From contig DIAJ01000033.1 in the NCBI GenBank assembly GCA_002415785.1, positions 289,657 through 353,656 of the forward strand: a DNA stretch of 64,000 nucleotides, in the 5' to 3' direction. The translations under genes were made by a program, and so were the position numbers. Positions 61,201 through 64,000 of the stretch are shown piece after piece. The DNA comes from Flavobacteriales bacterium UBA5081 (lineage in GTDB: Bacteria > Bacteroidota > Bacteroidia > Flavobacteriales_E > Vicingaceae). Positions within the stretch are counted from its first letter, which is position 1. Each line of letters opens with the position of its first letter. The notes beneath the pieces were generated by a model. The model made no database searches and was not told the origin of the DNA. It saw only the letters and a program-made list of their open reading frames with translations.

Positions 61201-63944
61201 TTACCGTTACAGAAACTGCGACCGGTTGTACCAATACCGACCAAGTGACCGTTACCGTTAACGATGTACCAACGGCAGATTTTACTTTTAGTGATTTGTG
61301 CGAAGGTGATCAAACTCAATTTACCGATGCGAGTTCAATCGCCAGTGGAAGCATTAGCAGTTGGACTTGGGATTTTGGCGATGGTGTAGGAAGTTCTTCT
61401 CAACAAAATCCCACTTATCAATACAGTTCAGCAGGAACTTATACCGTTGAATTAATCGTTGAAAGTGGATTGAATTGTGCCGATACCATTACTAAAAACG
61501 TAACTATTGAGCCATTGCCAATTGCAGATGCAGGAGCTGATCAAATCATTTGCGACAGAGATACCGTTCAAATTGGAACGGCTGCTACTCTTGGTTATTC
61601 CTACGCCTGGGACAATGCGGCTACTTTAAGCAATGCTAGCATCAGCAATCCTGAAGCTTTTCCAAGTACAACTACAACTTACACTGTTACCGTTACAGAT
61701 AATTCAACTACTTGTACTGCGACAGATCAAGTGACGATTACTGTGAATCCTTTAGCGGTTGTCGACTTTAATTTCAATCAAGCTTGTTTAGGAGACCAAA
61801 CGCAATTTACAGATGCGTCTTCCATCACTTCCGGAACATTAAGTTCATGGACTTGGGATTTTGGTGATGGCATTGGCACTTCTACACAACAGAATCCGAG
61901 CTACAGCTATAGTGCTGCCGGAAGCTATACGGTTAAACTTGTCGTTGGCTCTTCAAGTGGCTGTATTGATTCCATTAGCAAAACTGTAATTGTAGACACT
62001 TTACCGATTGCAGATGCAGGAACAGATCAAACGATATGTAGTCAAGATACAGCCATTCTTGGCGGGCTAGCAGTTTCTACATTCAGCTATAATTGGGACA
62101 ACAGCTCGACATTAAATGATGCCTCGGTTGCAAACCCTAAAGCTTTTCCAACAACGACTACCACTTATTCCGTAACGGTAACCGATGGAAATGGCTGCAC
62201 AGATGTGGATGAAGTTGAAATTACTGTAAATGACTTACCTGTAGTGGATGCAGGGCCAGATCAAATCACATGCTTAAACGATTCCGTACAAATTGGAGGC
62301 AGCCCAACCGGAGCAACTGCAGTAAGCTATTTATGGACACCTGCACTTGGGCTTTCAGACGCAACAATTGCAAACCCGATGGCAAGTCCGCAAGACACTA
62401 CAAAGTATTTCGTAGAAATAACAGACGCGAACGGTTGTAAAAATATTGACTCTGTAGTTGTGTTTACGAATCCACTTCCACAAGTTGATTTTACAGTTGA
62501 TGAAAGATGTTTTGGAAACTTTGCCGCTTTCACTGACCAAAGTCAAATAAGTAAAGGGAGCATTTCAAGTTGGGATTGGAGTTTTGGTGACGGCAGCGGA
62601 ACTGCAAATGTTCAAAATCCGGCTTACCAATATGCTACTGCAGGAATTTTTGAGGTAACATTAGTAGTTACCACTTCTGAAGGGTGCATTGATTCTATTA
62701 GTAAACAAGTTGAGATTTTTGAGTTACCGGACATTGACGCCGGGGGACTCATAGAGATTTGCTATGGTGACACAGTTGAGCTAGGCGGGAACCCAACAGG
62801 TCCTAGCGGAGCTATTTATAGCTGGAGTCCAAGTACAGATTTAAGCGATGTGACTGCTATGAATCCAATGGCTTATCCTTTAACATCTACAAATTATGCT
62901 CTAAGCGTTAGCGATGCAAATGGCTGTATTAATTACGATACCGCAGAGGTTACTGTTAATCCACTTCCTGATGTAATTGCCTCAGAAGATACATCAATTT
63001 GCATTGACGACCCCATTCAATTAAATGTTAGTGGAGCTAGTAACTACAGTTGGTTACCTAGCACATTCTTGGATGATCCTCAAATTGCTTCACCAACAGT
63101 TATTGCCAACAAAAGCGTTACTTACGTAGTATTTGGAACAGATAACAATGGATGTATTAATACTGACACTGTAAATGTTGATGTATTTAATGTTGACTTT
63201 TCGCCGACCGACACTTCAGTTTGTTATGGAGACAGTATACAGCTCACTCCAATACTTGAAGGCGACACAAGCGGAATTTCTTTCTATTGGTCGCCGAAGC
63301 TTGGATTGGACAATCCGCGAGCATTTGACCCTATGGCGTCTCCACCGGTAGATCAAGAATACTTCTTGCAAATTAATAATGCTGCCGGCTGCTATGATAA
63401 AGACAGTATAAATGTTGAAGTTGACGCTACTGCTAACTTAAGCTTTGAATACAATTTATCTGCTCGCTGTTCAGGAGCTGTATTAGAGATAGTGAACACT
63501 TCTACAAATACCGATGAATACGTATGGACAGTGAATGGCAAAGTAATGAGCAATGATTATGAACCTACTTTCGAATTAGATTTCACCAAAGAAAATGAAG
63601 TCATTTTAAGCGGGAAGAATTCGCTTTGCGCTGATTCTGTTATTAAAGTAATTCCTCCTCATACCTTCGACGAAGTAGTAGAATTGAATAAGGTAAACGT
63701 TTTTAGTCCGAATGGAGATGGCATTAATGATTTATTTTACGCCGGTTTAGATGGAGAGTTTATCGGTTGTGCCGGTTTGGTAATTTTCAATCGTTCCGGT
63801 CAAAAAGTTTATGAAAGTAACATTAGCCAACAGGGTTGGGACGGCAGAACTATGGATGGGAAAAGAGCTCCTGAAGGAACCTATTTCTACATTATAAAAA
63901 TTGCAGGAAGAGAAATTAAAGGCTCAGTATTTTTGAGTCGGTAA
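55254..63944 (+). CDS. Giant T9SS-secreted PKD-repeat surface protein
   Basis: This 2896-residue extracellular protein begins with a signal peptide (ILILTASFTLALTFLNPTT), then ASHLMGGEITWEC and an N-terminal region (about residues 25-640) typical of Bacteroidota gliding-associated adhesins. From about residue 645 to 2735 it has roughly 26 tandem Ig-like modules of two kinds. PKD domains carry SWTWDFGDG or YSWDFGDG. DAGAD-type modules carry an N-terminal IC-G-D motif. Each has two conserved cysteines. The end (about 85 residues) is a type B T9SS sorting domain with NVFSPNGDGINDLF and a final RLSR-like tail (GSVFLSR), so the protein is secreted and surface-exposed. No catalytic domain is visible. 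An adhesive or matrix role is inferred. The middle contains the 1197-bp repeat. Confidence 0.9.
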   Translation: MKKYILILTASFTLALTFLNPTTATASHLMGGEITWECQSNGEYLFTFKVYRDCSGASKSAPEFSGLIQIHNYPNPGQVTGVPSSQWTIVSNSDIAPDCGTAGFNCANGDPEAVFEYVRQFSRRLNGTPPSAGWIITYDDVARNANDNIQGQPGVTLRAKILPHTGTVADTCIDNSPQFREIATSLVCSGLPFKYNHNATDDELDSLVYEWARPLNAINTNQLYVEGSVPNPVAFQSGYSYTSPFPGTSQDPRNVPATLDPNTGEINLTSFTQGKFVSVVKVTAYKCQQPVAEIYRELQSNLANSSVCSGNDAPIIRPPFRDASGQYTLWNDTVRAGDFVSFPIQIQDFTSITQRGGDSITLSATGFQFGANYTSSTTGCLNPPCATLTSTLPQTGFVGVSNTFSWQTDCQHTSFTDLCVSGQNTYTFVITAEDDVCPLPLKSIATISITVLADSVITSPLFHCVDVLPNGDVNLDWNITPDPNNSFSAWMIYSATDENGPYSLVDSVKTYNQSSYTHTGAGADSQRRWYYIRSRSGCRGIVQNVARDTVSTIFAEPILTEACIGANWNPLSEPNPSGSAAQYNVYREYPIGSGFSLQTSTSLDSLCETFTACEDSVAYRIELVNSTESCTSTSNILGFRFDRTPQTDFSFSANPCLGVPVNFTNLTTAIGGTPTFTWDFGDGSPTSTATNPTHTYSGPGPFTVTLTALNGAGCDSTISKQISLGPDVNAGPDTVLCPGNSVQIGGPASGVSPLTFNWSPTASLNNSNSQFPSASPTSTTTYTLTVTDANGCSNTDQAIVTVVPNPSADAGADRTICAGDDIMIGGAPTGPSGATYQWSNAASLDDPTDPNPMASPTSTTTYTVTVSVGNNCTDTDQMTVFVNPSPTANAGVDEDICEGDGVQLNASASGGAGGFSYSWSPTSGLSNPNIQQPTASPITTTSYTVTVTDALGCTDEDQVTVNVNDQPNVDFNFSDLCEGDQTQFTDVTTVNSGTLSSWSWDFGDGIGNSTQQNPTYQYASAGTYTVELVVTSSFGCKDSITKNVTIAPPPTADAGADDDICVGDNIQIGSAAVAGYSYAWDNAVTLSSATVSDPTASPTTTTTYTVTVTETATGCTNTDQVTITVNPLPTADAGADQAICEGESTQIGSAAIAGNTYSWDNTSSLSSASVANPRANPTTTTTYTVTVTETATGCTNTDQVTITVNDVPTADFTFSDLCEGDQTQFTDASTIASGSISSWTWDFGDGVGSSSQQNPTYQYSSAGTYTVELIVESGLNCADTITKNVTIEPLPIADAGADQTICDRDTVQVGTAATAGYSYAWDNAATLSNASISNPKAFPSTTTTYTVTVTDNSTTCTATDQVTITVNSVPTAAFTVADTCIGSTTTFDGSPSGAANYSWDFGDGVGTSSQEDPTYAYASTGIYTVKLVVENGAGCKDSVSRNIEIKTLPTADAGADDDICAGDNIQIGSASISGYTYAWDNSATLSSATVSDPTATPTTTTTYTVTVTETATGCTNTDQVTITVNPLPTADAGADQAICEGESTQIGSAAIAGNTYSWNNGASLSSASVANPTANPTTTTTYTVTVTETATGCTNTDQVTVTVNDVPTADFTFSDLCEGDQTQFTDASTIVSGSIISWTWDFGDGVGSSSQQNPTYQFGSAGTYTVELIVESGFNCADTITKNVTIEPLPIADAGADQTICDRDTVQIGTAATLGYSYAWDNAATLSNASISNPEAFPSTTTTYTVTVTDNSTTCTATDQVTITVNSVPTAAFTVADTCIGSSTTFDGSPSGAASYSWDFGDGIGTSTQEDPTYTYATAGTYTVKLVVENGAGCKDSVSRDIEIKTLPTADAGADDDICAGDNIQIGSASISGYTYAWDNSATLSSATVSDPTASPTTTTNYTVTVTETATGCTNTDQVTITVNPLPTADAGADQAICEGESTQIGSAAIAGNTYSWNNGASLSSASVANPTAHPTTTTTYTVTVTETATGCTNTDQVTVTVNDVPTADFTFSDLCEGDQTQFTDASSIASGSISSWTWDFGDGVGSSSQQNPTYQYSSAGTYTVELIVESGLNCADTITKNVTIEPLPIADAGADQIICDRDTVQIGTAATLGYSYAWDNAATLSNASISNPEAFPSTTTTYTVTVTDNSTTCTATDQVTITVNPLAVVDFNFNQACLGDQTQFTDASSITSGTLSSWTWDFGDGIGTSTQQNPSYSYSAAGSYTVKLVVGSSSGCIDSISKTVIVDTLPIADAGTDQTICSQDTAILGGLAVSTFSYNWDNSSTLNDASVANPKAFPTTTTTYSVTVTDGNGCTDVDEVEITVNDLPVVDAGPDQITCLNDSVQIGGSPTGATAVSYLWTPALGLSDATIANPMASPQDTTKYFVEITDANGCKNIDSVVVFTNPLPQVDFTVDERCFGNFAAFTDQSQISKGSISSWDWSFGDGSGTANVQNPAYQYATAGIFEVTLVVTTSEGCIDSISKQVEIFELPDIDAGGLIEICYGDTVELGGNPTGPSGAIYSWSPSTDLSDVTAMNPMAYPLTSTNYALSVSDANGCINYDTAEVTVNPLPDVIASEDTSICIDDPIQLNVSGASNYSWLPSTFLDDPQIASPTVIANKSVTYVVFGTDNNGCINTDTVNVDVFNVDFSPTDTSVCYGDSIQLTPILEGDTSGISFYWSPKLGLDNPRAFDPMASPPVDQEYFLQINNAAGCYDKDSINVEVDATANLSFEYNLSARCSGAVLEIVNTSTNTDEYVWTVNGKVMSNDYEPTFELDFTKENEVILSGKNSLCADSVIKVIPPHTFDEVVELNKVNVFSPNGDGINDLFYAGLDGEFIGCAGLVIFNRSGQKVYESNISQQGWDGRTMDGKRAPEGTYFYIIKIAGREIKGSVFLSR
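58410..61763 (+). repeat. Higher-order tandem repeat in the giant surface gene
   Basis: Three copies begin at 58410, 59607 and 60804 with a period of exactly 1197 bp (399 codons). Each full copy comprises five modules of 237, 237, 249, 237 and 237 bp. The third copy has only the first four modules (to 61763), after which a related but different PKD module follows. Copies two and three are the most similar. Confidence 0.9.
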
Positions 63945-64000
63945 GCTTAGTTTAAAGAAATAATTTAAATATGTATGTCCGTTTATTTACCTAAATTGAT

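Noticed and set aside
58410..61763. Regular direct repeats suggesting a CRISPR-like array
   Set aside because: The repeats are coding, 237-249 bp per module, without unique spacers or short palindromic units.

Overview
The window is AT-rich chromosomal DNA from a Bacteroidota bacterium, most probably of the order Flavobacteriales. Four kinds of evidence support this. Many genes are preceded by the Bacteroidota -7 element TAnnTTTG. LpxC and FabZ are fused in one polypeptide. Two proteins end in type IX secretion (T9SS) C-terminal signals, one of type A and one of type B. Several phylum-typical families are present (DUF3822, DUF5606, DUF5723, OstA-like). I cannot name the genus. I found no tRNA, rRNA, insertion sequence, phage gene or CRISPR array, and almost all of the sequence is tightly packed coding DNA.

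Layout. 1-501: 5' part of the methylmalonyl-CoA mutase small subunit, divergent from a bifunctional Rel/SpoT gene. 620-12888: a forward block with spoT, a Fur-family regulator, purA, an OstA/LptA-like protein, lpxD, the lpxC-fabZ fusion, lpxA, a lone ABC ATPase, efp, a second LpxD-like acyltransferase and a GAF/PP2C (SpoIIE-type) phosphatase. 12857-19832: a surface-polysaccharide segment with O-antigen ligase/polymerase, two tandem Wzz-like proteins, a flippase, a methyltransferase and a GT4 glycosyltransferase. 19834-30956: rnhB, an unknown lipoprotein plus DUF5723 pair, zinc-ribbon/Nif3, lpxK, pnp, gatB, a TlpA-like lipoprotein and lpxH. 30961-41291: a T9SS cargo protein, gap, rpmH, an MsbA-like exporter, rsmD/DUF3822, a RecD-like helicase, a hydrolase-OsmC fusion and tpx. 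41386-55100: a small lipoprotein, an alpha/beta hydrolase, monomeric-type icd, an M16 peptidase, dnaX, rpsF-rpsR-rplI, and a DUF5606-pepF-purB operon. 55254-63944: one giant gene for a 2896-residue T9SS-secreted PKD-repeat surface protein.

How the genes fit together. Much of the window concerns the outer membrane. The early and middle lipid A steps (LpxA, LpxC, LpxD, LpxH, LpxK), an OstA-like LPS transport protein and an MsbA-like exporter lie near an O-antigen/capsule assembly set. The rest is mainly core metabolism, replication and translation.

The most notable observations are these. (1) An A10G run in dnaX lies exactly at the gamma/tau boundary, and both alternative frames stop within a few codons, so it is a strong candidate for recoding. 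(2) The giant surface gene contains three copies of a higher-order repeat with a period of exactly 1197 bp, built of 79- and 83-residue modules that each carry two cysteines. (3) A canonical Shine-Dalgarno sequence precedes rplI, in a phylum that rarely uses such sequences. (4) A perfect 17-bp-arm hairpin without a U-tract lies downstream of tpx. I saw no clear-cut novel defence or mobile system.
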